A stretch of DNA of 64,000 nt, from contig CAVXTW010000020.1 of the NCBI GenBank assembly GCA_963764695.1, positions 1,116,001 through 1,180,000 of the forward strand, in the 5' to 3' direction. Positions 43,732 to 55,567 of the stretch are shown piece by piece. Source of the DNA: DATFRY01 sp963764695. Lineage in GTDB: Bacteria; Myxococcota_A; Polyangia; Haliangiales; Haliangiaceae. Position 1 is the stretch's first letter, and each line of letters starts with the position of its first letter. The notes under the pieces were generated by a model. The model ran no database searches. It was given only the letters and a program-made list of their open reading frames with translations, and was not told the DNA's origin. A program made the position numbers and the translations under genes.

Positions 43732-44907
43732 ATGATGACGACCACGGTGGCCACCACGGCACAGAAGCTGTTCTCCGCCCTCGACGACCGCAAGGCCGGT
43801 CAGCTGGTGCGCGAGCTGCTCGCCGGCGCCGGCGTGACGGTCGGCGGCGACGCGCCGTGGGACATCCACGTCCACGACGAGCGCCTGTACGCCCGCGTCC
43901 TGCGCGACGGCAGCCTGGGCGCGGGCGAGGCCTACGTCGAGGGCTGGTGGGACTCGCCGGCGATCGATCAGATGATGGACAAGCTCATGCGCGGCCGGGT
44001 CGACCAGGCGGTGCGGGACAGCTGGGTGCTGCTGGCCCACGCGGTCAAGGCGCGGCTGTTCAACCTGCAGGCAGCGCGCGCGTTCGAGGTCGGCGAGCGG
44101 CACTACGACATCGGCAACGATCTCTACCGCCCCATGCTGGGCGAGCGGATGATGTACACGTGCGCCTACTGGCGCGATGCGTCGGCGGACACGCTCGACG
44201 CGGCCCAGGAGGCCAAGCTGGATCTTGTGTGCCGCAAGATCGGCCTGCGCCCGGGCATGCGCGTGCTCGACCTGGGCTGCGGCTGGGGCGGCTTCGCCGC
44301 GTTCGCCGCCGAGCGCTACGGCGCCGAGGTGACCGGCATGACCGTGTCGCGCGAGCAGGTGGCCTGGGCGCGCGAGAAGTTCGCCCACCTGCCGGTCGAC
44401 ATCCGGCTCGAGGACTACCGCAACGCGACCGGCAGCTACGACGCGGTGGTGTCGATCGGCCTGATGGAGCACGTCGGGCCCAAGAACTACCGCGGCTACA
44501 TGGAGCTGGTATCGCGCTGCCTGGCGCCCGGCGGGGTCGCCTTCATGCACACGATCGCCGGCAACAAGCCGCGCAACCAGGTCGAACCCTGGTTCCAGAA
44601 GTACATCTTCCCCAACGCAGTGCTGCCGACCCTGGGCCAGCTGGGCGCCGCCATGGACGAGGTCCTGGTGCCGGAGGATGTCCACAACATCGGCGAGCAC
44701 TACGACCGCACGCTGATGGCCTGGTGGGCCAACTTCGAGGCCGCCTGGCCCGCGCTGCGCTCGCGCTACGGCGAGCCGTTCTACCGCATGTGGAAGTACT
44801 ACGTGCTGACCAGCGCGGCCGGCTTCCGCTCGCGGCAGTTCCAGCTCTACCAGATCGTGGCGACGCCGGTCGGCACGCCCCAGCCCGCCGGCGTCCGGCA
44901 GATCTGA
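43732..44907 (+). CDS. cyclopropane-fatty-acyl-phospholipid synthase-family methyltransferase
   Basis: The 391-residue protein has the full CFA-synthase layout: an N-terminal lipid-contact region ('ALDDRKAGQLVRELLAGAG', 'GEAYVEGWWDSPAIDQMMDK'), a SAM-binding motif 'VLDLGCGWGGFAAF' (about 176-190), and the catalytic region 'SIGLMEHVGPKNY'. These enzymes methylate the double bond of unsaturated phospholipid acyl chains, giving cyclopropane or, with another partner, methyl or methylene branches. ATG 43732 has GGAGG 8 bases upstream; GTG 43723 overlaps the reductase stop. The only lipid-type partner nearby is the coupled FAD reductase. Confidence 0.92.
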   Translation: MMTTTVATTAQKLFSALDDRKAGQLVRELLAGAGVTVGGDAPWDIHVHDERLYARVLRDGSLGAGEAYVEGWWDSPAIDQMMDKLMRGRVDQAVRDSWVLLAHAVKARLFNLQAARAFEVGERHYDIGNDLYRPMLGERMMYTCAYWRDASADTLDAAQEAKLDLVCRKIGLRPGMRVLDLGCGWGGFAAFAAERYGAEVTGMTVSREQVAWAREKFAHLPVDIRLEDYRNATGSYDAVVSIGLMEHVGPKNYRGYMELVSRCLAPGGVAFMHTIAGNKPRNQVEPWFQKYIFPNAVLPTLGQLGAAMDEVLVPEDVHNIGEHYDRTLMAWWANFEAAWPALRSRYGEPFYRMWKYYVLTSAAGFRSRQFQLYQIVATPVGTPQPAGVRQI

Positions 44908-44916
44908 CGATCCGGG

Positions 44917-48268
<3,352 letters not shown>

Positions 48269-48322
48269 CAAGGTGAGTTATTCGGCGCCGATGGGCATTC
48301 AGCGCCATCCCCGCGAAACTGG

Positions 48323-49405
48323 CTACACGGGCGTGGCGGCGAACGACTCGCGCTGGTGGTAGTAGCCGATCCCGAACAGCCCCTGGTCCTCGAGCGACAG
48401 GCTGGTGGGGAAGCTACCGGCGGGCAGGCGGCCGCTGATGCGGTCGATGGTCTGGCCGACCCCGGCGTCGCTGCCGTCGGCGCGCGCCTGGCTGACCGCC
48501 TGCTGGGCCATTCGCAGCAGGCGGGGAAACACCGAGGCCGGCGCCATCGACGCCGACGCGAAGTAGCGGTCGCGCATGGTGGCGCCGGGTCCGCGCCTGG
48601 TCTGTTGCTGGGCGCGCTCGAGCGCCGCGAACAGGCGCCCGAGGCAGTACGCCGGCTGCGTGTTGTCGTCGTCGAGCGACACCGACAGGCCCGCGAGATG
48701 GGTGCAGCCGGGATCGACGCGCGCGAGGCCGCGCAGGCAGGCCTTGATGAGCGACGCGAGCACGCGCAGGAGAGTGGCCGCCTCGCGCTCGTGCCCGGGC
48801 GCGGTGCGCAGGCGGAGCAGGGCGTGGCGCAGGAGCTCGCGCGGCAGGGGAGTGCCGCGCAGCGACGCCTGGAAGATGCTGCTGGCCACATCCGACGGGA
48901 GCCGCGCGCCGCCGGTCGGAGCCACCGCCGCGAGCAGCTGGCCCATGGCGATCGGGCGGGCGTCGCCGGCGATTGCCAGGTCGTCGGCGAAGCGGCGCGT
49001 GTTGCGCTTGAGTCGGCCCAGGCTGGTCTCGAACCAGTCGCGCACGGCCACGCGCCCGCCGCTGGCCCCGAGGGTCACGGCGTAGAACCGCTCGTCGTCG
49101 AGCACGTCCGGCGGCTGCATGCTCCACGGCGCGGTGTAGAAGTCGTCGGCCACCTCGGGGCGCGGCCCGTTCCACAGGTCGGCGAAGAAGTCGAGGACCT
49201 CGACCGGAGCGGTGCTCCAGAAGACCGCCGCGGTGTCGCGGCCCAGGCGCACGCCGTAGCGGTTGTCCGGCCCGGGCGCCTCGCCGCGCTCGATGAGGCC
49301 GTGGAGCGCCGCCACGTAGGCGATGGCGGCGTCGGGATCGACCTCGGCGCCGGCGCCCGGCAGCTCCAGCTGGCGGGCGAGATCGACGAGCGCGCGCAGC
49401 ATCAT
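48323..49405 (-). CDS. isolated, shortened Cas8c/Csd1-like protein
   Basis: The 360-residue protein matches type I-C CRISPR Cas8c (Csd1) along its length: 'AYVAALHGLIERGEA', 'YGVRLGRDTAAVFWS', 'FYAVTLGASGGRVAVRDWF', 'LGRLFAALERAQQQ', 'MRDRYFASASMAPASVFPRL' and 'LSLEDQGLFGIGYYHQRESF'. These are the recognisable C-terminal and middle motifs of the family. Full-length Cas8c is about 570-610 residues. Here the N-terminal 'MLRALVDLARQLE' looks like the normal start, but about 200 residues that should follow are missing, so an internal deletion rather than a broken end is likely. No cas5, cas7, cas3, cas1/2 or array lies nearby. The neighbour upstream is an extensin-like peptidase and downstream a hybrid kinase. 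In Myxococcus xanthus a Cas8c (DevT) controls fruiting-body development. Start ATG 49405 (the in-frame GTG 49456 is possible). Confidence 0.78.
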   Translation of the reverse strand: MMLRALVDLARQLELPGAGAEVDPDAAIAYVAALHGLIERGEAPGPDNRYGVRLGRDTAAVFWSTAPVEVLDFFADLWNGPRPEVADDFYTAPWSMQPPDVLDDERFYAVTLGASGGRVAVRDWFETSLGRLKRNTRRFADDLAIAGDARPIAMGQLLAAVAPTGGARLPSDVASSIFQASLRGTPLPRELLRHALLRLRTAPGHEREAATLLRVLASLIKACLRGLARVDPGCTHLAGLSVSLDDDNTQPAYCLGRLFAALERAQQQTRRGPGATMRDRYFASASMAPASVFPRLLRMAQQAVSQARADGSDAGVGQTIDRISGRLPAGSFPTSLSLEDQGLFGIGYYHQRESFAATPV

Positions 49406-49578
49406 GGCCGGCGCACCATGGGGGGAAGCTCGTTGTTCATCCGGGTGAGCCTCCACCTTAGTCAGGGAAGGAGCGGTCCTCCCCGGATCTCACCGGCGTC
49501 TCATGCCCGGGCCGCAGCGGTCTCACAGCGCTGCCGCGGTCGCCGGCGGGTCCCGGAATCGGACCGCTGCGGCGGTGC

Positions 49579-50325
49579 TCAGCGGTCCTGCTTGACCTGG
49601 CTGAGCGCGGCCGAGCGGCGGGCGCGCCGGTCTCGCTTCCTCGCGGCCTTCTTCGGCTTCTCGATAGGCTCCACCTTGACCTCGATGTGCAGGTGGTCGC
49701 TGTGCGACACCGGATCCACGGCCGGGCTGAGGATGGCGCGGAAGCCCCCGGTCGAGCGCAGCGCCAGCTCGGCGACCATCAGCACCGGGCTCGACCAGTA
49801 GTCCTCGTCCACCTCGAGCACGGTGCCGCCCTCGAGCACGACCTTGTACACGTCCATGGCCAGGCCGAGCGAGTGGCGGCTGAGCGCGCGGTGGACCTTG
49901 TGGCGCAGGCGCACGCGGCGGAAGTCGTAGATGCTGGAGAAGCGCAGCTCGCGGATGCCGAGCGCGGCCAGGCGGTCGGCGTAGATGGCCATCGCGCGGG
50001 CCAGGCGGCAGTCCATCACGAACGGCGGCTTGCGGTAGGTCGGGGCCAGGACCACCTGCCCGAACTTCATGCCCGGCACGACGACCGGTGTCGCGATCAT
50101 GCGGCGCCGCGGCGCGCGCTTGTACTCGACGCCCAGCTTGCGCAGCTCGCGCATGCACTTGCGCCCCTCGCGCCTGGTCTCGCGCGCCGGCGGCCACTTC
50201 CAGCCGGGCGGCAGGTTGTTGCGCCTGACAGCCTTGCCCTTGGCCTCGACCACGTCGGGGCCGGCAGCCATCGCGATGAACGCGGCGGCCACCAGCGCGA
50301 CGACCACGAACGTGCGCCGGACCAT
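49579..50325 (-). CDS. extensin-like/M15-type zinc peptidase, exported
   Basis: The 248-residue protein has a signal peptide (1-28), then an extensin-like C-terminal domain of the LAS metallopeptidase superfamily. The metal motifs are 'SRHSLGLAMDVYK' (S-x-H-x2-G-x-A-x-D: zinc His and Asp) and 'HSDHLHIEV' (zinc His). The tail of about 30 residues is Lys/Arg-rich ('KKAARKRDRRARRS'), suggesting contact with cell-wall polyanions or nucleic acid. LAS-type enzymes of this kind cut peptidoglycan stem peptides. Monocistronic. Confidence 0.82.
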   Translation of the reverse strand: MVRRTFVVVALVAAAFIAMAAGPDVVEAKGKAVRRNNLPPGWKWPPARETRREGRKCMRELRKLGVEYKRAPRRRMIATPVVVPGMKFGQVVLAPTYRKPPFVMDCRLARAMAIYADRLAALGIRELRFSSIYDFRRVRLRHKVHRALSRHSLGLAMDVYKVVLEGGTVLEVDEDYWSSPVLMVAELALRSTGGFRAILSPAVDPVSHSDHLHIEVKVEPIEKPKKAARKRDRRARRSAALSQVKQDR

Positions 50326-50428
50326 TTCTCATTGTCGCCGGCACGACGTCGGAGGCAACAGCCAAGCGACCAGGCCTGTGTCCTGTATTGCAGTGACGGT
50401 GCGATTGGGTGGCGGGCGGTGCGACACG

Positions 50429-50571
50429 GAGAAACAAGCAGGCAACAGGCAGCGGGCAACAGGCGACCGGCAGTTGCAATCCTTGCGCGGCTCCCTCGCG
50501 TCGCGTCCGGGCCGCCGGCTCCCCGGTTGGAGCGCTCATCCATTGCCTGCTGCCTGTCCCCTGTTTCTTTT
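50429..50571. repeat. ACAGG-rich intergenic repeat with inverted ends (copy 2)
   Basis: The 143-base stretch between two genes has a left half gagaaacaagcaggcaacag and a right half that is close to its reverse complement (the minus strand reads aaaagaaacaggggacaggc, then agcaggcaatgg). It can fold into a long imperfect hairpin, and its word cgggcaacaggcgaccgg also occurs at 23474-23525. The structure resembles a MITE-like or REP-like element. No ORF. Confidence 0.55.
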
Positions 50572-50574
50572 CAC

Positions 50575-52087
50575 TCACACTGCCTCCTCCCGCACCTCCT
50601 CGTCGCCGATTCGCCAAGCCTTCTCGACGAGAGGCCTCGCGAACTGCAAGTCATGCGACACAACCACCATCGCGCCCGGGTACTCGGCCAGTGCGTCCTC
50701 CAGCCGCTCGATGGACGCGAGGTCGAGGTGGTTGGTCGGCTCGTCCAGGACCAGCAGCCAGACCTGGCGGGCCAGGGCGTCGGCGATTGCCAGCTTGCGG
50801 GTCTCGCCGGGTGAGGGCTCGGGCGAGGCCATCACGCGATCCGGGTCGGCGCCGAGGGCCGCCAGGAGCGACAGCGCGCGGCCGCGCTGGTCGGAGGGCA
50901 GGGCGCGCAGCGAGGTCAGCAGCGCCGCGCCCGCGCCGGGTGACAGCTCCTGCGGCAGGTGCAGGACCCGCTCGGACGGCAGGGTCGACACCGCGAGCAG
51001 GGCGGCCAAGAGGGTGCTCTTGCCGGCGCCGTTGCCGCCGCGCAGGTGCACCCGGTCGTCCCGGCCGACGTGGAGCCGCACGTCGCGCGCCAGGATCCGC
51101 GGGCCCGCTCGCAGCTGGTCGGCGTTCAGCTCGATCAGCACCGGACGCGGGGCCGGGACCCAGTTGAACGTGGAGCGAGCGGCCGCGAGCCCGGCGCGCC
51201 GGCGGCAACGAGGCCAGCGCGGCCCGGGCGCGGGACAGCTCGCCGAGCTCGACCGCGACCCGCCGGCCCGCCCCCGCCTCGGCCCACTCGGCCCGGTTCT
51301 TGGCCGTGATGGTGCGCCCGTCGCTGTCGTTGCGGTGCTTCATGCGCGCCCGCGACGACCGGCCGCGGGTGGCGCTGGCCTGCTCGCGGCGCGCCGCGCT
51401 GGCCCGCCGCTGCGCCGCCGCCACCCGTTCCTGCGCCGCGTCGCGCGCGGCCGCGCCGGCGGCTTCTCGATCGGCCCACACCTCGCGCGCCTGTCCGTAC
51501 GGCGCGGCCACGACATCGACCTGCGCGTCGCGCACGCGCACGGTGCCCGCGGTCAGCTCGTCGAGCAGCGCGCGGTCGTGCGACACAACCACGCCGACCC
51601 CGCGGTGGCGGCGCAGGGCCGCGATCAGCAGCGCGCGCCCGTCGGCGTCCAGGTGGTTGGTCGGCTCGTCGCACAGCAGCACGTCGGGGGCCGACAGCAG
51701 CGCCGCGCCGACCTGCCAGCGCTTGCGCTCGCCGGGCGACAGCGTGGCCCAGCGCGCGAGATCGTCCGGCGTCAGCCGCAGACGCGCGCGCAGCCGGATG
51801 GCCTCGCCGTCGCCGGCGGTGGCCAGCTCGGCCGCGTCGTCGGGCGGCCGGTCGACCGACTGCTCGCACAGAGCGACGCGCGCCAGGTCCGGCTCGACGG
51901 TCACCGACCCGGACGCCGGTGCCAGCAGGCCGGCGACCAGGCGCAACAGCGTCGTCTTGCCGGCGCCGTTGTCGCCGACCAGGCCCCACCAGCCGGGGCC
52001 GACATGAAACGAGACATCGTCGAAGAGCGGCACCGCGTCGCCATGGGCGAACGCGAGGTGCGCCGCGCGGATCGCAGGCGCAGGCAT
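50575..52087 (-). pseudogene. ABC-F family ATPase, interrupted by a one-base frameshift
   Basis: The first half (52087 to about 51200) encodes an ABC domain with Walker A GDNGAGKTT, signature LSPGERKRW and Walker B 'VLLCDEPTNHLD', followed by a charged linker. The second half continues in another frame: Walker A GGNGAGKST, signature PSPGETRKL, Walker B 'LLVLDEPTNHLD', up to 50575. The frames switch between about 51225 and 51195. The repaired product of about 500 residues would be a duplicated, membrane-free ABC-F protein, the group that binds ribosomes (translation factors or antibiotic-target protection, Lsa/Msr-like). As written only the first half would be made. Confidence 0.82.
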
Positions 52088-52229
52088 GAAAGACCTCCAG
52101 AGGACCAGAGTCGAGGACAGCGAGAGCGGGTCTATCTGGAGGCAGCGCGCATGCAGGCCGCGGGGTACGCGGCGAAGAAAGGGTAGGGCGCGAGCGCGGG
52201 TCGGTCAAGCCGCGCGTTCGAGGCTGCCC

Positions 52230-53210
52230 TCAGCTGGCCAGGATCTGGTCGACGATGGCGGCGAAGTGCGGATCGCGCGCCCACGGCCGCGTCGGCGCAG
52301 CGACCGCCGGCGGCTCGCCGATGAAGTCGACCACCATCTCCACCGTGGCCGGGCTGGCCAGCACGCGCCGGTGGCCCAGCCCCTCGGTCACGACCAGCCG
52401 CGCGTCGGGCCACACGCTCGCCAGCTGCTCACCGTCGGCCAGCGGCACCTCGCGGTCGGAGCGGTCGTGGACGACGAGCAGCGCGGTGTGCAGGGCAGGC
52501 GCGAGCGCCAGCGGCTGCAGCGCAGCGACCGGCGTGCCGGCGCGCGCCTCGATGGCGGCGCGCAGGTCGGGCTCGGCCGACGCGGGCAATCCGACCGCAT
52601 GCCCGAAGCGGGCGATCCAGCGGTCCGGGCGCAGCGGCGGGGCGACGAACACGGCGCGCTCGACCTCGAGGCCGCGCGACATCGCCACCGTTGCGGCGAC
52701 GGCGCCCAGCGAGTGGGCGACCAGCGCGTGCACGCTGCCCAGCTGCTCGCTCACCAGCTGGATCGCGTCGGCCATGTCCGGGATGGTCGCGGTGCGGCCG
52801 CTGGAGTCGCCGTGGGCCGGGTGATCGAAGGTGACGGCGCGGTATCCGGCCGCGGCCAGCGCCCGGCCGATCGGGGCCAGCTGCAGGCCGCGTCCGTTCC
52901 AGCCGTGAACCATGAGCGCGAGCGGACCGCGTCCCCACGAGTGGGCGGCCAGCTGGCGGCGGCCGTCGCTCAGCACCAGCGGCGTGCCCGGATCGGGCGG
53001 CAGGTCGCGGGTCGCGACCGCGGTCCGATGCGACGGTGCGGCCTCCCCGCGCGGCCGGGCCGACATGCGCTGCGGCGTGACGAACCAGCGCGCGGCCAGG
53101 CTGGTGGCCTGGCGCGGCGCGAGCGGGTGCATCGAGCGGATCGCCGCTCGCCGCAGTGCCCAGATGGAATTACGAACGGTCGTGCTTTTTCTTGAGCGAA
53201 GCGATGCCAT
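52230..53210 (-). CDS. alpha/beta hydrolase
   Basis: The 326-residue protein has an N-terminal basic stretch of about 50 residues, then an alpha/beta-hydrolase core: 'LALMVHGWNGRGLQL' (oxyanion hole), 'TFDHPAHGDS', the nucleophile elbow 'AHSLGA', and the acid in 'VVHDRSDREVP' and His in 'TEGLGHRRVL'. It lies 30 bp downstream of the TetR gene in the same direction and probably forms an operon. AGGAG lies 8 bases before ATG 53210. Likely function: esterase/lipase-type hydrolysis; substrate unknown. No signal peptide is evident. Confidence 0.88.
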   Translation of the reverse strand: MASLRSRKSTTVRNSIWALRRAAIRSMHPLAPRQATSLAARWFVTPQRMSARPRGEAAPSHRTAVATRDLPPDPGTPLVLSDGRRQLAAHSWGRGPLALMVHGWNGRGLQLAPIGRALAAAGYRAVTFDHPAHGDSSGRTATIPDMADAIQLVSEQLGSVHALVAHSLGAVAATVAMSRGLEVERAVFVAPPLRPDRWIARFGHAVGLPASAEPDLRAAIEARAGTPVAALQPLALAPALHTALLVVHDRSDREVPLADGEQLASVWPDARLVVTEGLGHRRVLASPATVEMVVDFIGEPPAVAAPTRPWARDPHFAAIVDQILAS

Positions 53211-53240
53211 CTCCCAGCTCCTTGTGTCGTATCGGTCGGA

Positions 53241-53843
53241 CTACGCCTGGCGCGGACGTGCGCGCTCGAGCAGCGCCTCGAAGGCGGTGCTGGCGCGCTG
53301 GTCCGCGTCCGGGTCGCGCAGAAGTCGATGCGCGTGGTGAAAGGCGAGCATGATGCCGAACAGCTCGTAGGCGAGCTGGCGCGGATCGAGGTCGGCGCGC
53401 AGGCGGCCGGCCTCGACGCCGGCGCGCGCGATGGTCGCCATGCTGTCGAAGCAGTCGCGCTGGGTCTCGACCAGGTAGTCGCGCACCGGGCCGGGCTGGT
53501 CGTCCAGCTCGTCGGCCGCGGCCTGGAACGGACAGCCGCCCGGGAACTCCTCGCTGTCCCACCGCAGCCAGTTCTCGAAGAACGCGCGCAGCCGGGGCTC
53601 GCCGCGCGGCTCGCGCAGGGCCGGCGCCAGCACCTTGCTGACGAACCGGTCGGAGGCCTCGCGCAGCACTGCCAGCTGGAGCTGCTCCTTGGACCGGAAA
53701 TGGGCGAAGAGGCCGCTCTTGGACAGCCCGGCGGCCTCGGCGAGCAGGCCGATGGTGACCTGGTGCAGACCCTGGGCGCTGGCAAGGCGCAGGGCCTGGT
53801 CGAGGATCGACCGCCGCGTCTCGTCGCCCTTGCCCATGCTCAT
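53241..53843 (-). CDS. TetR-family transcriptional repressor
   Basis: The 200-residue protein has an N-terminal TetR DNA-binding domain ('RRSILDQALRLASAQGLHQV', 'IGLLAEAAGLSKSGLFAHFR') and a C-terminal ligand-binding domain with a WxG-x-C-x-F-type stretch ('GGCPFQAAADELDDQPG'), as in the TetR_C_6/YxaF-like subgroup. It should repress its own operon through the dyad in its promoter (53859-53874). With that promoter the transcript would begin at or beside the ATG, so the gene is probably leaderless; no ribosome site is visible. The alpha/beta hydrolase is the next gene. Ligand unknown. Confidence 0.9.
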   Translation of the reverse strand: MSMGKGDETRRSILDQALRLASAQGLHQVTIGLLAEAAGLSKSGLFAHFRSKEQLQLAVLREASDRFVSKVLAPALREPRGEPRLRAFFENWLRWDSEEFPGGCPFQAAADELDDQPGPVRDYLVETQRDCFDSMATIARAGVEAGRLRADLDPRQLAYELFGIMLAFHHAHRLLRDPDADQRASTAFEALLERARPRQA

Positions 53844-53850
53844 GAGGAGG

Positions 53851-53879
53851 TAAATAGAACGACCGGTCGGTCGTGTCAA
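53851..53879 (-). promoter_or_regulatory. TetR promoter with 16-bp operator in the spacer
   Basis: The minus strand has TTGACA (53879-53874), a 17-bp spacer and TATTTA (53856-53851), a near-consensus housekeeping promoter that is rare at this GC. The spacer holds a perfect inverted repeat ACGACC-GGTC-GGTCGT (53859-53874), typical of a TetR-family site. A dimer bound there would block RNA polymerase. The related word CGACCGACCGG recurs just upstream at about 53894-53904. Confidence 0.8.
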
Positions 53880-53924
53880 GCGTGGGGTCCCTGACGACCG
53901 ACCGGGCCCAGCAGTTCCGCGCGG

Positions 53925-55373
53925 CTATTCCCCGGGGACCTCGAAGTCGCGCACCACGGCCATGTGCTGCATGTTGGGCGCGCCGCTGTCGCCCACCTCG
54001 GCCGGCGCCACGTCCGACAGCGGCGTGAACACGCGGCTGTCGAAGACGAGCCCGGCGGGGAACTCCTGATCGCCGATGCGGGTCGGGACCTCGAGCGCGT
54101 CCAGGTCCGCGTCGGCCAGGACCCAGTCGTACGGCTGGCTGCGCGGCTCGTTGGTCCTGTCGTTGCCGTCCTGGTCGACCGGGAACGGCCCGCCGGTCAC
54201 CGTCTGCTGGCCCAGGATCTGGACGCCGGTCTCGCCGCGGCTGCGCGTGTTGAAGTCGCCGCCGACGATGAGCAGGTCGCCGGCCGGGACCTCGGCCGCG
54301 ATGAAGTCGACCAGCGCGCTGGCTCCGCTGGCCCGGTTGGTGGCGCTCGCGCCGCTGAGATGCAGGCTGAAGGCCCACAGGTCGCGGTCGCCGGGCAGGT
54401 CGATGCGCGCGAAGGTGAAGTCGCGGTCGCTCAGCGTCGGATCGTCGACGATGCCGGAGTCGGTGATCGGGAAGCGGCTCACCACACCGCACGGGATGTT
54501 GACTCCGTCCTGGCGGGCGAACTGGAACTCCTCGCCGAACGCCTGGTCGACGAAGGCGCGGATGTCGGCGCTGCTGTTGGAGCCGAAGTTCATCTCGGAC
54601 ACCAGCGTCACATCCGGACGCAGCCCTCTCAAGATTCGGATGCCGTGGCCGGGATCCCAGCTCTGGTCGTTGCCCGAGGTGAGATTGGCGGCGACCACGC
54701 GCAGCGCCGTGTCCTCGCCCGGTGGCGGCGGCGGTGGCGGCGGCGGGGGAGGTGGCGGAGGCGGCTCGCTGTCGTCGAACGGGCTGCCGTCCACGCGCGT
54801 GCCCGGCGACGACGACGTGTCGGCCAGGTCGATGTGCAGCGCGAGAGCGGCGCCGGGATCGCCGTCGGTGGTCCGGTTGATCGACACGCCGTCGGCCGAC
54901 AGCTTGTCGTCGTACGAGACCGAGTCGACCGCTCCGCCGGTGGCGTCGGCCAGGGTGACCGAGTCGCCGCCATTGGACAGGCCGAGCGCGCCGGTCGAAG
55001 CGGCCACCGCCCCTTCCAGATCTGACGGGATGGCGGACGCGCCGCCGAACACGACCAGCGCCTGGCGCGGGCCGATGCTCACCCCGGCCTCGAACTCGTG
55101 GCGCACGCTGACGCCGTCGGACAGCGTGGCGCCGCCGATGTCGGCCGCCTCGTCGCCCATGTTGACCAGCTCGACGAACTCGCCGGCCACGTCGGAGCCG
55201 GCCTCGTTGGCCATCACCTCGTTGATGACCAGCATCGCGCCGTCGAGCGGCGTGCCGATGCGCTGGCCGCCGTCGCCGCCCATGTCGTCGGCGGCGCACC
55301 CGTACCACCAGAGCGGCATCGCGAGAGCGGCGCACAGCGGCGCAGCTCGAAACAGTTTGATGGACAGATACAT
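53925..55373 (-). CDS. lamin-tail domain plus endonuclease/exonuclease/phosphatase, exported
   Basis: The 482-residue protein has a signal peptide ending near 'WWYGCAADD' (possible lipobox), a lamin-tail domain ('VINEVMANEAGSDV', 'GEFVELVNMGDEAADIGGAT', 'LGLSNGGDSVTLAD'), a run of 15 prolines, and then a metal-dependent nuclease/phosphatase fold: 'LRVVAANLTSGND', 'ILRGLRPDVTLVSEMN' (Glu ligand), 'DLLIVGGDFNTRSR' (Asp, Asn) and 'PYDWVLADADLDALEV' with a terminal 'MQHMAVV' (catalytic His region). It resembles exported DNases or phosphodiesterases. The poly-Pro run is coded by an imperfect (GGC/CCG) repeat at 54719-54765 and could vary in length. Confidence 0.87.
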   Translation of the reverse strand: MYLSIKLFRAAPLCAALAMPLWWYGCAADDMGGDGGQRIGTPLDGAMLVINEVMANEAGSDVAGEFVELVNMGDEAADIGGATLSDGVSVRHEFEAGVSIGPRQALVVFGGASAIPSDLEGAVAASTGALGLSNGGDSVTLADATGGAVDSVSYDDKLSADGVSINRTTDGDPGAALALHIDLADTSSSPGTRVDGSPFDDSEPPPPPPPPPPPPPPPGEDTALRVVAANLTSGNDQSWDPGHGIRILRGLRPDVTLVSEMNFGSNSSADIRAFVDQAFGEEFQFARQDGVNIPCGVVSRFPITDSGIVDDPTLSDRDFTFARIDLPGDRDLWAFSLHLSGASATNRASGASALVDFIAAEVPAGDLLIVGGDFNTRSRGETGVQILGQQTVTGGPFPVDQDGNDRTNEPRSQPYDWVLADADLDALEVPTRIGDQEFPAGLVFDSRVFTPLSDVAPAEVGDSGAPNMQHMAVVRDFEVPGE

Positions 55374-55567
55374 CCAGGGCCCCCGCAGACGGTGTTCAGG
55401 CAGCGACGCAGGGTAGTGATCGGAGCGCGCGCGGATCAACCACGAATCGCTCGGGGATCTCGCCGGGCACGCTTTTCGCGCGATCGCGCGCTGGCACCGG
55501 CGCGAGTGCTCACTGCACTGCGCACACAGCTGTCGTCACTCCTGCGATTCGCGCCGCCGTGACTTGA

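Noticed and set aside
48323..49405. the Cas8c-like gene as part of a CRISPR-Cas locus in this window
   Set aside because: I looked for repeats and for cas1, cas2, cas3, cas5 and cas7 on both sides, and the flanking genes are a kinase and an extensin-like peptidase. No array is present.
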